DNA of 64,000 nucleotides from Fen-1258 sp947085815 (GTDB lineage: Bacteria; Bacteroidota; Ignavibacteria; Ignavibacteriales; Melioribacteraceae), in contig CAMTXU010000002.1 in the NCBI GenBank assembly GCA_947085815.1, forward strand, positions 1 to 64,000, given 5' to 3'. This document shows positions 26,041 to 34,469 of this stretch, in pieces. The notes beneath the pieces were generated by a model, which saw only the letters and a list, made by a program, of their open reading frames with translations, made no database searches and was not told the origin of the DNA. A program made the translations under genes and the position numbers. Position 1 is the stretch's first letter; every line of letters starts with the position of its first letter.

Positions 26041-26961
26041 ATGGGTTTAGATTCGAGAGATTATTACCGTCCATCCGGAATGGGTGGGTTTAGTTTTTTC
26101 CCGCCTATTATAAAATATCTTTTAATTGGGAATGGAGCGGTTTACTTCCTTCAAATGATAGCAAGCAACCTCTTAATTAGCGGAGCTTCCGGTGAGGCTT
26201 GGTTAGAGTATCTGTTCGCGCTAAATCCTCTTGGCGAAAGATTTAATTTCGAGATTTGGCAACTCCTGACATATCAGTTTATGCATGGAAGTTTCTCTCA
26301 TATTTTATTTAATATGTTCGCTTTATGGATGTTTGGAATGGAGATTGAGCATATCATGGGATCGAAGAAATTTTTACTATTTTATCTTTTATGCGGAATT
26401 GGAGCCGGTTTGCTTCAGATGTTTTTATCTCCGGTACTTTCAGGCGGAGCCGGCATAACTATTGGTGCATCCGGCGCTGTTTTTGGTGTAATGATTGCAT
26501 TCGCGATGTATTTCCCCGATCGTTATGTGTTCATCTATTTTTTAATTCCCATCAAGGCAAAGTATCTCATTGCAATTCTTTTCATTTTTGAATTTATGTC
26601 TGTTGGTGATCAAAGTTTGGTAGCACACCTGGCTCACATCGGAGGAGCTTTAACCGGTTTTTCATTTATAATCTACGATCGACGAAACGAATTTAAGGAA
26701 AAAAATATTTTTACTTCTTTCAAAAAATCTGCCGATAGTTTTTCCGCCGGTAATTTCAAAAATACACTTCGAAAAAATCCCTTCAAGCAAGCAGATGTGG
26801 AAGACGCAAAGTTTTATGATATCAATGATTCTCGAAAAGGGGATGATATTGTAAATCAGGAAGAGATCGACAAAATTCTTGATAAAATTAGCCAGAGCGG
26901 ATATCAAAATTTATCAGACCGCGAAAAGAGAATTTTATTTGAAGCCAGCAAAAAGAAATAG
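26041..26961 (+). CDS. Rhomboid-family intramembrane serine protease
   Basis: 306 residues. The first ~205 residues hold about six membrane helices; the catalytic Ser is in GASGAVFG (about 144) and the His in HLAHIGGALTG (about 198), with the FMHGSFSHILFNM histidines near residue 80 typical of rhomboids. A hydrophilic C-terminal tail of about 90 residues follows, rich in Lys/Asp and ending SDREKRILFEASKKK. That tail resembles the C-terminal end of Bacteroidota rhomboids. It cleaves transmembrane substrates; targets unknown. Confidence 0.92.
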   Translation: MGLDSRDYYRPSGMGGFSFFPPIIKYLLIGNGAVYFLQMIASNLLISGASGEAWLEYLFALNPLGERFNFEIWQLLTYQFMHGSFSHILFNMFALWMFGMEIEHIMGSKKFLLFYLLCGIGAGLLQMFLSPVLSGGAGITIGASGAVFGVMIAFAMYFPDRYVFIYFLIPIKAKYLIAILFIFEFMSVGDQSLVAHLAHIGGALTGFSFIIYDRRNEFKEKNIFTSFKKSADSFSAGNFKNTLRKNPFKQADVEDAKFYDINDSRKGDDIVNQEEIDKILDKISQSGYQNLSDREKRILFEASKKK

Positions 26962-27262
26962 TACGGTAGTAATAGTTCTTCTTCTCACTCTACTATCTTT
27001 CTCTTGCGGTAAAGAGAATGTTTCCGAAGAAGTGTTGGTCAAAGTTTATGTAGAAAACGTTATTGCGGAGCAATCATTTTCTAACAATACCGATTCTTTA
27101 CGTCATCACAAAAATGCTGTTTTTAAAAAATATGGTCTAACTGAAAAAGAATTTGAAACCGGACTTAGGAAATTCTCACAGGATAAAGATTCTTGGTCTA
27201 AATTTTTTACAAAAGCAAACAATTATCTGAATGAGTTAAAGAAGAGCAACACAATCAATTAA
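26939..27262 (+). CDS. Small lipoprotein of unknown function
   Basis: From a TTG at 26939 (behind AAAAGAGA) it gives 107 residues beginning LKPAKRNSTVVIV; an ATG at 26879 in the same frame lies deep in the rhomboid gene and would spoil the signal peptide. VIVLLLTLLSFSCGKE is a lipobox ending in cysteine. The rest (EEVLVKVYVENVIAEQSF..HHKNAVFKKYGLTEKEFE) resembles small DUF4296-type lipoproteins of Bacteroidota. It overlaps the rhomboid gene by 23 bp and converges on recQ with an 8-bp overlap. Function unknown. Confidence 0.68.
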   Translation: MKPAKRNSTVVIVLLLTLLSFSCGKENVSEEVLVKVYVENVIAEQSFSNNTDSLRHHKNAVFKKYGLTEKEFETGLRKFSQDKDSWSKFFTKANNYLNELKKSNTIN

Positions 27263-29849
27263 CCCTCCGTTTTGCAACGGCAATTCGCAATTTGGCGTAA
27301 CTGATTTTATTCTCCAATATCTCACGTAATGATTTCAAATCAAGAATGCCTTCGTCAATTCTTTTGTTTATCGTCTTCAATTCGTTCTTTTCAAATAGAA
27401 AATCAATATCAAGACCGGGCTGCAACTCCAGCAATGTTTCTATCTGCGTGGAAACTATTGACTCAGGTAATTTTGTCAACGACGCAATATCTCTTAACGA
27501 ATATTTATTTTTTATTAACTCCAGGACTTTTAAGATGTTATCTGGAATATTCTTACTTCTCAAATTGGAATTGAATTTTTCAGAATCCGAAAAATTTTTA
27601 AGTATGCTAAGAAAATCTTCGCCAACCTTGTTGAACATGCGCTGATTGAAGCCGGTAAGTTCGAGCAACGCCGAGGGAGTTGACGGTTTTATTTTGACAA
27701 TTTCTCTGAGTGTTTCGTCGGAACAGATTAGCCTCGCTTGCTGACCAAATTTATCAGAGGCTTCTTTTCTAATCTGACGTAATAAATTGAAAAGTTTAAG
27801 GTCTGCCTCATATTTGGTGTCTGATGCCGTAGATTTTGTTTCATGCTCAAACTCGATAAAATTACCAACACCTTTTGGGGATAGGGACAGCAGATCCTTT
27901 GCGACGATCAACAATCCCTTGCTTTGCAAAGATGTCATTGCATTCTCAATGTTTTCTTTCTTGAAATGAGTACACGAGTTAAAAGTTGAAAAATTTTTTA
28001 GAGAAGCCAAATCCGTTTGTCCGGTTAGTATCCGTATTAAGTTCTTCTTTTGGATATGTGTTGATGACTCGTGAATCGTTTGGAGTATAATCTCTTCCAG
28101 GTATTCCAGCGTTACTTTTGCTGTGTGAATAGAGCCGGTGCAGGAGTCGCACTTACCGCATTTATAGTCTGTATCAAACTGCCCAAAGTATTTTAGAATA
28201 TAATTAAAGCGGCACTCCTCTGTGAAAGCATATCCAATCATCATATCAAGTTTTGCTTTTGCGTGTTCTGCAAGTTTACGTGTTCTTGTTAAGTTTAATT
28301 GCAGCCGCTTTGCTTCCGCTCGCGGAACAATCAGTTTTATGGTTGGAAAGAGTGAGGGCTGATCGTACGAGAAAATTCCGGAACGGTTCAAATTTTGGAG
28401 TAACTCAATTATTGAATCTTCGGATATTTCGAGCAAGTGTGAAAGTCTTGAAACGCTAATCTTAATTTTTGAACTGAAAATTCTGCTGCCGTATTCCCTT
28501 GCGAGAAGTAGAATCAAATCTTTCAATTCGGCATCGGTAAAGCTCTTTGCGAATCGATTAAGCCGCTTTGGATCAAGAAGATATTGACCGTAATGGTTAT
28601 TCTCAAAATCAGATCTTGTTCGCAGGTATTCAGATTCTTCCAAAATTTTTATCGACGCGTTCACCAATCCTTGATTTATTTTTTTTGCTTTAAGGAGCGT
28701 AAGGAAATTTTTATCCAACGGAATCTCATTTGCTGGAAGATTTCCGACTGCAACTTTACCAAGATCGCAAATCAATTGGTAAACTTCCTCTATTTGCTGA
28801 CGCGTTGGAGCGGAACTAGCGATAAAATATTCTTGAATCATTCTATCGCGCTCGTCGTACAATAAAAATATGTTTGATTCTTTGCCGTCTCGTCCGGCTC
28901 TTCCAATTTCCTGATAATAGTTTTCTATTGTTCCGGGCATATTTAAATGAAAAATAGCGCGTATATCGCTCTTGTCAATTCCCATTCCGAATGCGTTTGT
29001 AGCCGCGATCACTTTAATTCTTCCCGATAAAAAATCGTCTTGAATCATTCTACGCATCTCTGCTGCCAGACCGGCGTGATAATACGCGCAGTCGATCCGG
29101 TTGCTTCTAAGAAATTCCGAAACTTCTTCCGCCGATTTTCTGGTTGCAGTATAAATTATAGCCGGTACATTTCTTTTTTTTAACAGCTCTGCGATTTTTT
29201 CTTTTTTGGATTGTGTGTGAAACACATTTAAGTGAAAATTATCTCTCTCAAATCCGCGGACAAAAACTTTAGGATTTTTCAACCCCAGTTGATCAATAAT
29301 ATCTTTTCTGACATCCTCCGTTGCTGTCGCGGTGAATGAAGAAACGTTTTTCATCTCAAGGAAGTCTACAAATTCCTTTATCTTTCTGTAACTGGGTCTA
29401 AAGTTATGACCCCATTCGCTTATGCAATGCGCTTCATCTACGAATAAATTAGAAGGCTGAAATGATTTAAGCCGCTCTGCAAAATTCCTGTTGGATAGCT
29501 TTTCGGGTGAGAGATAAAGAATTTTTATTGATCCTTTGGCAAGACTTTGTAAAACTTTTTCTATCTCACTTGAGTCTAATGAACTGTTAATGAATGCTGC
29601 CACTGTTTCTATCTTATTGATTGAGTCAACCTGATCCTTCATCAACGCGATCAGAGGCGAAATTACAATTGAAAAGCGCGGCGCCATTAAAGCCGGAATT
29701 TGATAACAGAGAGATTTACCTCCGCCGGTTGGAAGTACTGTGAGAACATTTTCACCGTTTAGAATTGCTGAGATGACCTCTTCCTGAGCCGGTCTGAATT
29801 CTGTAAATCCGAAAAATTTTTGTAGAATTTCTTTGGAGTGCATGGACAT
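27255..29849 (-). CDS. recQ: RecQ-family ATP-dependent DNA helicase
   Basis: 3'-5' DNA helicase of recombination and fork repair. 864 residues, longer than E. coli RecQ (about 610). Motif I VLPTGGGKSLCYQIPAL near residue 37, the DEAH box VDEAHCISEWGHNFRPSYR near 136, and motif VI YYQEIGRAGRDGKES near 310 are clear. The zinc cluster CRFNYILKYFG..YKCGKCDSC is near 545-572. The extra C-terminal ~250 residues include an HRDC-like region (LLRQIRKEASDKFGQQARLICSD..) and a final helix-turn-helix-like stretch. Confidence 0.93.
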   Translation of the reverse strand: MSMHSKEILQKFFGFTEFRPAQEEVISAILNGENVLTVLPTGGGKSLCYQIPALMAPRFSIVISPLIALMKDQVDSINKIETVAAFINSSLDSSEIEKVLQSLAKGSIKILYLSPEKLSNRNFAERLKSFQPSNLFVDEAHCISEWGHNFRPSYRKIKEFVDFLEMKNVSSFTATATEDVRKDIIDQLGLKNPKVFVRGFERDNFHLNVFHTQSKKEKIAELLKKRNVPAIIYTATRKSAEEVSEFLRSNRIDCAYYHAGLAAEMRRMIQDDFLSGRIKVIAATNAFGMGIDKSDIRAIFHLNMPGTIENYYQEIGRAGRDGKESNIFLLYDERDRMIQEYFIASSAPTRQQIEEVYQLICDLGKVAVGNLPANEIPLDKNFLTLLKAKKINQGLVNASIKILEESEYLRTRSDFENNHYGQYLLDPKRLNRFAKSFTDAELKDLILLLAREYGSRIFSSKIKISVSRLSHLLEISEDSIIELLQNLNRSGIFSYDQPSLFPTIKLIVPRAEAKRLQLNLTRTRKLAEHAKAKLDMMIGYAFTEECRFNYILKYFGQFDTDYKCGKCDSCTGSIHTAKVTLEYLEEIILQTIHESSTHIQKKNLIRILTGQTDLASLKNFSTFNSCTHFKKENIENAMTSLQSKGLLIVAKDLLSLSPKGVGNFIEFEHETKSTASDTKYEADLKLFNLLRQIRKEASDKFGQQARLICSDETLREIVKIKPSTPSALLELTGFNQRMFNKVGEDFLSILKNFSDSEKFNSNLRSKNIPDNILKVLELIKNKYSLRDIASLTKLPESIVSTQIETLLELQPGLDIDFLFEKNELKTINKRIDEGILDLKSLREILENKISYAKLRIAVAKRRVN

Positions 29850-29916
29850 AAAATTTAGTTTGACATCTTAACTTAAGCAATTATCTTAAAGCCAAAATAA
29901 ATATAGTTGATTTAAT

Positions 29917-30522
29917 ATGCTTAAAATCAGTCACATCGTAAAAAATTTTGAAAATATAAACGCTCTTCAAAATGTCAGTTTGGACATTGAAAAAGGAGAA
30001 TTCTTTGGATTACTTGGACCGAACGGTGCGGGTAAATCAACGTTAATGAATATAATCATCGCTTACCTTGTGCCCAACAGCGGGGAAGTAACAATTGGCA
30101 GAGAAGCTATCTCATCTCAAAATATTGGGTTAAGAAAAAAAATGGATACGTTCCCCAGGAAGTTTCACTCTATCTTGAACTAAGTGCTTTAAAAAACTTA
30201 AAAATTTTCGGCGAGTTGTATGGAATCCCTTCAAAGAAATTAGAGAAGGAAATTGAATATGTTCTTGAACTGGTTCAACTGAGGGATAGAAAGAAAGATG
30301 CCGTCAAAGAATATTCCGGCGGCATGAAAAGGAGACTCAATTTGGCGGCAAGTCTCTTGCACGATCCTCTGATCCACTTATTGGTCGATGGAAGGATTTC
30401 TACAAGTACTGTGGCGGCACTCTAACTTTGCGGGAATTGCGTCGCATGTTTTAATATTATTTTCCATTGCTTTTCTAATCAACTCGTACGCATTGATTCG
30501 TTTCCGGCATGGGATTATTTAA
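29917..30522 (+). pseudogene. Decayed ABC-2 exporter: ATPase fused to the tail of its permease
   Basis: Starts as an ABC ATPase (LLGPNGAGKSTLMN Walker A). At about 30144 one G is missing in 'ATGGATAC', so GYVPQEVSLYLEL continues in another frame to the signature YSGGMKRRLNLAASLLHDP. Just where Walker B should appear (about 30385-30392) the sequence jumps, in another frame, into MEGFLQVLWRHSNFAGIASH..IAFLINSYALIRFRHGII, the C-terminal helix of an ABC-2 permease, and stops at 30520-30522. So a frameshift and a deletion of the intervening ATPase end and permease body have occurred. Not functional. Confidence 0.8.
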
Positions 30523-30685
30523 GGGGACTTCTAAAAACAACAAAAATGATCAGCGGAAATCTGTTTTACCTGCCCGTCCGGTTTATCTGCCGCATGCATG
30601 GCAGGCGGGTCTGCGTTTTTCAGCGTTCTATTAAATAAAAAAATAGTTTTGCCATAGGCATCACATTATGTGATTAGAAGCCTCC
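30523..30685 (-). repeat. MITE-like element, copy B (inverted relative to copy A)
   Basis: 163 bp nearly identical to the reverse complement of 17304-17462, differing by a handful of bases and a ~4-bp indel near one end. Same terminal repeats (GGGGACTTCTAA / GGAGGCTTCTAA). TTAA directly flanks both ends (30519-30522 and 30686-30689), a probable target duplication. It lies between two ABC-2 permease remnants, right after a TAA stop. Confidence 0.88.
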
Positions 30686-30689
30686 TTAA

Positions 30690-30799
30690 GTAAAATTATA
30701 ATACTATTCTCAAAGGTGAAGCGCAGATTTTTATTTTTGATAAAAAGTGAGGCTTTCTATCTCATTCTGTTTTTCTTAGTGGCTTTTCCGCTGGTATAA
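30690..30799 (+). pseudogene. N-terminal remnant of a second ABC-2 permease
   Basis: In one frame the segment reads KIIILFSKVKRRFLFLIKSEAFYLI.., a basic stretch followed by a hydrophobic helix ending VAFPLV and a stop. That is how ABC-2 permease subunits begin. With the preceding fused fragment it suggests an exporter operon of one ATPase and two permeases that has collapsed. The assignment rests on only ~35 residues. Confidence 0.4.
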
Positions 30800-30886
30800 T
30801 TGTTGTTCAAAAAAGAATCTATTTTCATTTTTAGCTATCTTTACAACCAAAATGGATCACTTTTAATAATACAGAAGAGAAATAGA

Positions 30887-31822
30887 ATGGCGGAAGAAAA
30901 ATTAAAATTGGAAGATCTTCTCGGCGGAGTTCACAAGGCTGAAGAGCTGGAGAGAATCGATTATGTTGCAATCATAGGCGGTGGAGTAATGGGACAAGGA
31001 ATTGCTCAGACAATTGCCAATGCGGGTTTAGATGTTCTTTTAGTTGAACGTGATGATGAACAGCTTACTAGGGCAGAAGAAAATTTAAAAATTTCCATGG
31101 AACGAGAAATTGCTCGTTGGGCAATGACACAGGGTGAAATGAAATCGGTTCTCAGCAGAATTAAATGGACTACTGATAAAAGTGAAATCCCCGAATGCGA
31201 TCTGGTAATTGAAGCGGTGGATGAAAATTATGAGCTGAAGCAAAAAATATTTAAGGAATTAGATGCTGTTGCAAAACCGGAGACAATTTTTATCTCAAAT
31301 ACTTCTACTCTAAGTTTAACCAAAATTGCCGAAGTCACTAACAGAAGAGATAAAATTATTGGTATGCATTTCTTAAATCCGGTACCGAAGGTTCCACTTG
31401 TTGAATTGGTCCGCGCATTAGACACATCTGATAAGACTATCGGGATAATCAAAAAATTTGCCTCTCGTATAGGTAAGACTGCCGTTGAAGTTTACGAGTA
31501 CCCTGGATTTGTTACTACGCGTGCAATTGTACCTCTGCTTAACGAGGCAATGCATATTCTTCTTGAGGGATTGGCAAGTGCGAAAGATATTGATACCGCA
31601 ATGCGACTCGGTTATAATTTTAATACCGGTCCGCTCGAGATGGCAGATTCGATGGGGCTTGATGAAGTGCTGGCGTGGATGGAAACATTGTGGTCTACAT
31701 TAGGTGAGCCGCGCTACCGCCCATGCCCAATACTACGCAAACTTGTGCGCGAACGAAAACTAGGAAAGAAGACGGGTGAAGGTTTTTTTAAATATGATGT
31801 TGACGGGAAAATAATCAACTAA
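30887..31822 (+). CDS. 3-hydroxyacyl-CoA (3-hydroxybutyryl-CoA) dehydrogenase
   Basis: 311 residues from the ATG at 30887 (MAEEKLKLEDLL), chosen because AGAAGAGAAA precedes it; a longer in-frame start lies in decayed upstream DNA. The NAD-binding motif VAIIGGGVMGQGIAQ is near residue 26, followed by SNTSTLSLTKIAEV and GMHFLNPVPKVPLVELV with the catalytic His near 150, and the C-terminal domain PGFVTTRAIVPLLNEA. Oxidises 3-hydroxyacyl-CoA or reduces acetoacetyl-CoA. Lies 16 bp before ackA, so probably one transcript. Confidence 0.9.
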   Translation: MAEEKLKLEDLLGGVHKAEELERIDYVAIIGGGVMGQGIAQTIANAGLDVLLVERDDEQLTRAEENLKISMEREIARWAMTQGEMKSVLSRIKWTTDKSEIPECDLVIEAVDENYELKQKIFKELDAVAKPETIFISNTSTLSLTKIAEVTNRRDKIIGMHFLNPVPKVPLVELVRALDTSDKTIGIIKKFASRIGKTAVEVYEYPGFVTTRAIVPLLNEAMHILLEGLASAKDIDTAMRLGYNFNTGPLEMADSMGLDEVLAWMETLWSTLGEPRYRPCPILRKLVRERKLGKKTGEGFFKYDVDGKIIN

Positions 31823-31838
31823 AAATTTTGAGGAAGAA

Positions 31839-33065
31839 ATGAAAGTTCTGGTTTTAAATTGCGGAAGTTCATCGATTAAATATCAGTTTATGGACACAAC
31901 TTTACAAATTGCGCTTGCTAAGGGAATGGTTGAACGGATAGGCATGTCAAGTGCGGTGTTAACACATCAACCGCACGAAAAAGAAATGATAAAAATTGTC
32001 GGCGAGATTTTAGATCACACTATAGCCATCGAATATGTAATTGCAGTGTTGCTCTCGCCTAATCATGGCGTCATCAAAGATAAAAATGAGATCGATGCCG
32101 TTGGGCATCGCGTTGTTCACGGCGGAGAGACTTTCTCCGGTTCAGTTCTAATTACAGATCAAGTGATGAAAGCTCTCAAAGATAATATTGAGTTAGCGCC
32201 GCTCCACAATCCGCCAAACATTAAAGGTATTCAAGCTGCAAAAAGCCTTTTGTCCAGTACACCTCAAGTGGGAGTATTCGATACAGCTTTTCACATTAAG
32301 ATGCCGCCTCGGGCATATCTTTATGGAATTCCGTACGAGCTTTATAAAAAATATAAAATTCGCCGTTATGGTTTTCACGGGACATCGCACCGTTATGTTT
32401 CTGAACGTGCGGCAAAAATGCTGGGCAAACCGGTAGAAAAATTAAAAATTATTACGGCACATCTTGGAAACGGCTGTTCTATGGCAGCTGTCGATGGCGG
32501 TCATTCTGTTGATACAACAATGGGATTTACTCCACTCGAAGGATTGTTGATGGGAACGAGAAGCGGAGATATGGATCCATCCGTAATTTTATATATCATG
32601 GCAAAAGAAGGTCTCTCTCTCTCTGAAGCGAACACTCTTCTAAATAAACATAGCGGTATAATTGGTATTAGTGGTGAGAGCAGTGATATGCGCGAGATTG
32701 AAGAAGCAGTCGGGGAGGGGAATAAAAAAGCAAAATATGCGTTCGATGTTTTCACTTACCGCATTAAAAAATATATCGGCGCTTATACTGCCGCAATGGG
32801 CGGACTCGATGCGTTAGTATTCACAGGTGGTATTGGAGAAAATTCCGATTTGGTTCGTAATGATGTCTGTTCCAACATGGAATTTCTCGGAATCAAATTT
32901 GATGTAATCGCAAATAAAAATGTGAAAGGTGAATCTGCGATTTCTGCTCCCGATTCCAAAGTTACTGTGTTGCGAATTCCAACTAATGAAGAACTTGTTA
33001 TAGCTCTTGATACGGAAGAGATAGTAAGAGAGCAATTACAAATGAAAGCTGCAGGCTCAAATTAA
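31839..33065 (+). CDS. ackA: Acetate kinase
   Basis: Makes ATP and acetate from acetyl phosphate. 408 residues. LNCGSSSIKYQ at the N-terminus, GHRVVHGGETF near residue 90, FDTAFHIKMP near 148, RYGFHGTSHRYVS near 177, ITAHLGNGCSMAAVDGG near 206 and FTGGIGENSDLVR near 328 are the conserved blocks. No pta is adjacent. Acetate formation suggests at least partly fermentative energy metabolism. Confidence 0.97.
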   Translation: MKVLVLNCGSSSIKYQFMDTTLQIALAKGMVERIGMSSAVLTHQPHEKEMIKIVGEILDHTIAIEYVIAVLLSPNHGVIKDKNEIDAVGHRVVHGGETFSGSVLITDQVMKALKDNIELAPLHNPPNIKGIQAAKSLLSSTPQVGVFDTAFHIKMPPRAYLYGIPYELYKKYKIRRYGFHGTSHRYVSERAAKMLGKPVEKLKIITAHLGNGCSMAAVDGGHSVDTTMGFTPLEGLLMGTRSGDMDPSVILYIMAKEGLSLSEANTLLNKHSGIIGISGESSDMREIEEAVGEGNKKAKYAFDVFTYRIKKYIGAYTAAMGGLDALVFTGGIGENSDLVRNDVCSNMEFLGIKFDVIANKNVKGESAISAPDSKVTVLRIPTNEELVIALDTEEIVREQLQMKAAGSN

Positions 33066-33203
33066 TTTTATTATTAGGCCTGCGGATAATTCCGTGGGCT
33101 GATAATTCTCCACAACTCAAAGTGCCCACTTCTTAATTGAACAAATCATTTAGAACCATCCGTAAAAAATCTTAAATTACATCCGGAAAAATTTAGAGAG
33201 TGA

Positions 33204-33998
33204 ATGATGGATTTACATTTAACAGGTAAAACCGTTTTAGTTACCGCATCAAGCAGCGGAATAGGAAAAGCAACCGCTAAGTTATTCATTAAAGAAGAGT
33301 GCAAAGTAGCAATATGCTCTCACAACAAAGAAAATCTTCTCAAAGCTGTAGAAGAACTAAAATCACTAAACGGCATCGAACCGCTTTGGGAATTATGCGA
33401 TATCAATGAACCGCAAGACATAGAAGAGACAGTCCGTGTTGTACAAAAAAGTTTTGGAGATATCGATATTTTAGTAAACAATTGCGGAGGACCGTCTCCC
33501 GGATTTTTTGAAGATCTTTATGATGAGAGTTGGGAAGCAGCTTTTGAGCAAGTCTTGATGAGCGCAGTTCGATTTACGCGTCTTGTTATTCCCGGAATGA
33601 AAGCGAAAAATTGGGGAAGGATAATTAACATTACTTCACTTTCTGTAAAACAACCGGTAGAAAATTTGATCTTATCCAATTCCTTTCGGAGCGCAGTTAC
33701 CGCATTCGCAAAAACAGTAAGTAGTCATGTAGGCAGATACAATATTACTGTTAATAATGTAGCGCCGGGGTATACATTAACCTCTCGCATTCATGAATTG
33801 GCAGAAAGCAGAGCAAAACTTGCCGGTACAACACCGGAAAAAATTCTTAAATCGATGGCAAATGATGTTCCGATGAAACGGCTTGCCGATCCGGAGGAGA
33901 TTGCCTCAACGATTGTTTATCTGGCATCTGAACAAGCCGGTTACATCAACGGTCAAACTATTGCTGTTGATGGCGGGGTGATTAAATCAACTTATTAA
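33204..33998 (+). CDS. SDR-family protein lacking the catalytic Tyr-Lys pair
   Basis: 264 residues (ATG-ATG start, either may be used). The Rossmann motif is VTASSSGIGKA, then NNCGGPSPGFF where NNAG is usual, and INITSLS with the conserved Ser. At the place of YxxxK the sequence is SNSFR, so both catalytic residues are replaced. This matches the BKR-like SDR subgroup known to lack a perfect catalytic tetrad. A dehydrogenase activity should not be assumed. It ends directly at the inverted repeat flanking the next gene. Confidence 0.85.
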   Translation: MMDLHLTGKTVLVTASSSGIGKATAKLFIKEECKVAICSHNKENLLKAVEELKSLNGIEPLWELCDINEPQDIEETVRVVQKSFGDIDILVNNCGGPSPGFFEDLYDESWEAAFEQVLMSAVRFTRLVIPGMKAKNWGRIINITSLSVKQPVENLILSNSFRSAVTAFAKTVSSHVGRYNITVNNVAPGYTLTSRIHELAESRAKLAGTTPEKILKSMANDVPMKRLADPEEIASTIVYLASEQAGYINGQTIAVDGGVIKSTY

Positions 33999-34029
33999 TT
34001 GCGAATTGAGAATTTAGAATTGAGAATTC
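33998..34029 (+). repeat. Left flanking repeat of the four-helix-bundle gene
   Basis: ATTGCGAATTGAGAAT (33998-34013) followed by TTAGAATTGAGAATT. The 16-mer is repeated exactly inverted at 34415-34430 on the other side of the gene. The right boundary almost touches the ATG at 34031. Confidence 0.8.
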
Positions 34030-34030
34030 T

Positions 34031-34408
34031 ATGAAGGTTTTTGAAAAACATTATGAATATGGTAATCCAATTCTCGAAAAAAGTTTTCGATTTGGAATTA
34101 GAATTGTCAAATTCTATTTAGTACGTATTAAAGATGAATATCATATTAAAGATTTATTTAGGCAATTATTAAAAAGCGGAACATCAATTGGTGCAAATAT
34201 AGCTGAATCACAAGAAGCATCTTCAACAAAGGATTTTATTAGTAAACTTACCATAGCTTTGAAAGAAGCTCGCGAAACTGAATATTGGTTGAAATTATTA
34301 AAAGAATCAGCAGTATTAAATGAAAAGGAATTCATAAGTTTAATTACAGATTGTGACGAATTAATTCGACTATTAATTTCAATCATCAAGAAATTAAAAG
34401 AAAAATAA
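34031..34408 (+). CDS. Four-helix-bundle protein (23S rRNA intervening-sequence/S23 family)
   Basis: 125 residues, almost entirely helical: EKHYEYGNPILEKSFRFGIRIVKF, then LFRQLLKSGTSIGANIAESQEASSTKDFISKLTIALKEARETEYWLKLL, the SxGANxxE..KDFxxKLxxALKEAxETxxWL pattern of the S23/bAvd-like family. Such genes occur in rRNA intervening sequences and as scattered loci often bracketed by short repeats; related bAvd proteins assist diversity-generating retroelements, but no reverse transcriptase is here. Flanked on both sides by the inverted repeat GCGAATTGAGAAT. Function unknown. Confidence 0.88.
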   Translation: MKVFEKHYEYGNPILEKSFRFGIRIVKFYLVRIKDEYHIKDLFRQLLKSGTSIGANIAESQEASSTKDFISKLTIALKEARETEYWLKLLKESAVLNEKEFISLITDCDELIRLLISIIKKLKEK

Positions 34409-34440
34409 TTCTCCATTCTCAATTCGCAATTCTCAATTAT
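34407..34440 (+). repeat. Right flanking repeat of the four-helix-bundle gene
   Basis: Contains ATTCTCAATTCGCAAT (34415-34430), the exact inverse of the left repeat, plus two further partial units (AATTCTCCATTCTC and TTCTCAATTAT). It overlaps the stop codon of the four-helix-bundle gene by two bases. Confidence 0.8.
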
Positions 34441-34469
34441 AGAAGCTTTTCCTCAAAACAGAGGACAAC

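Noticed and set aside
34031..34408. rRNA intervening sequence locus
   Set aside because: The protein family fits, but no rRNA sequence lies on either side.
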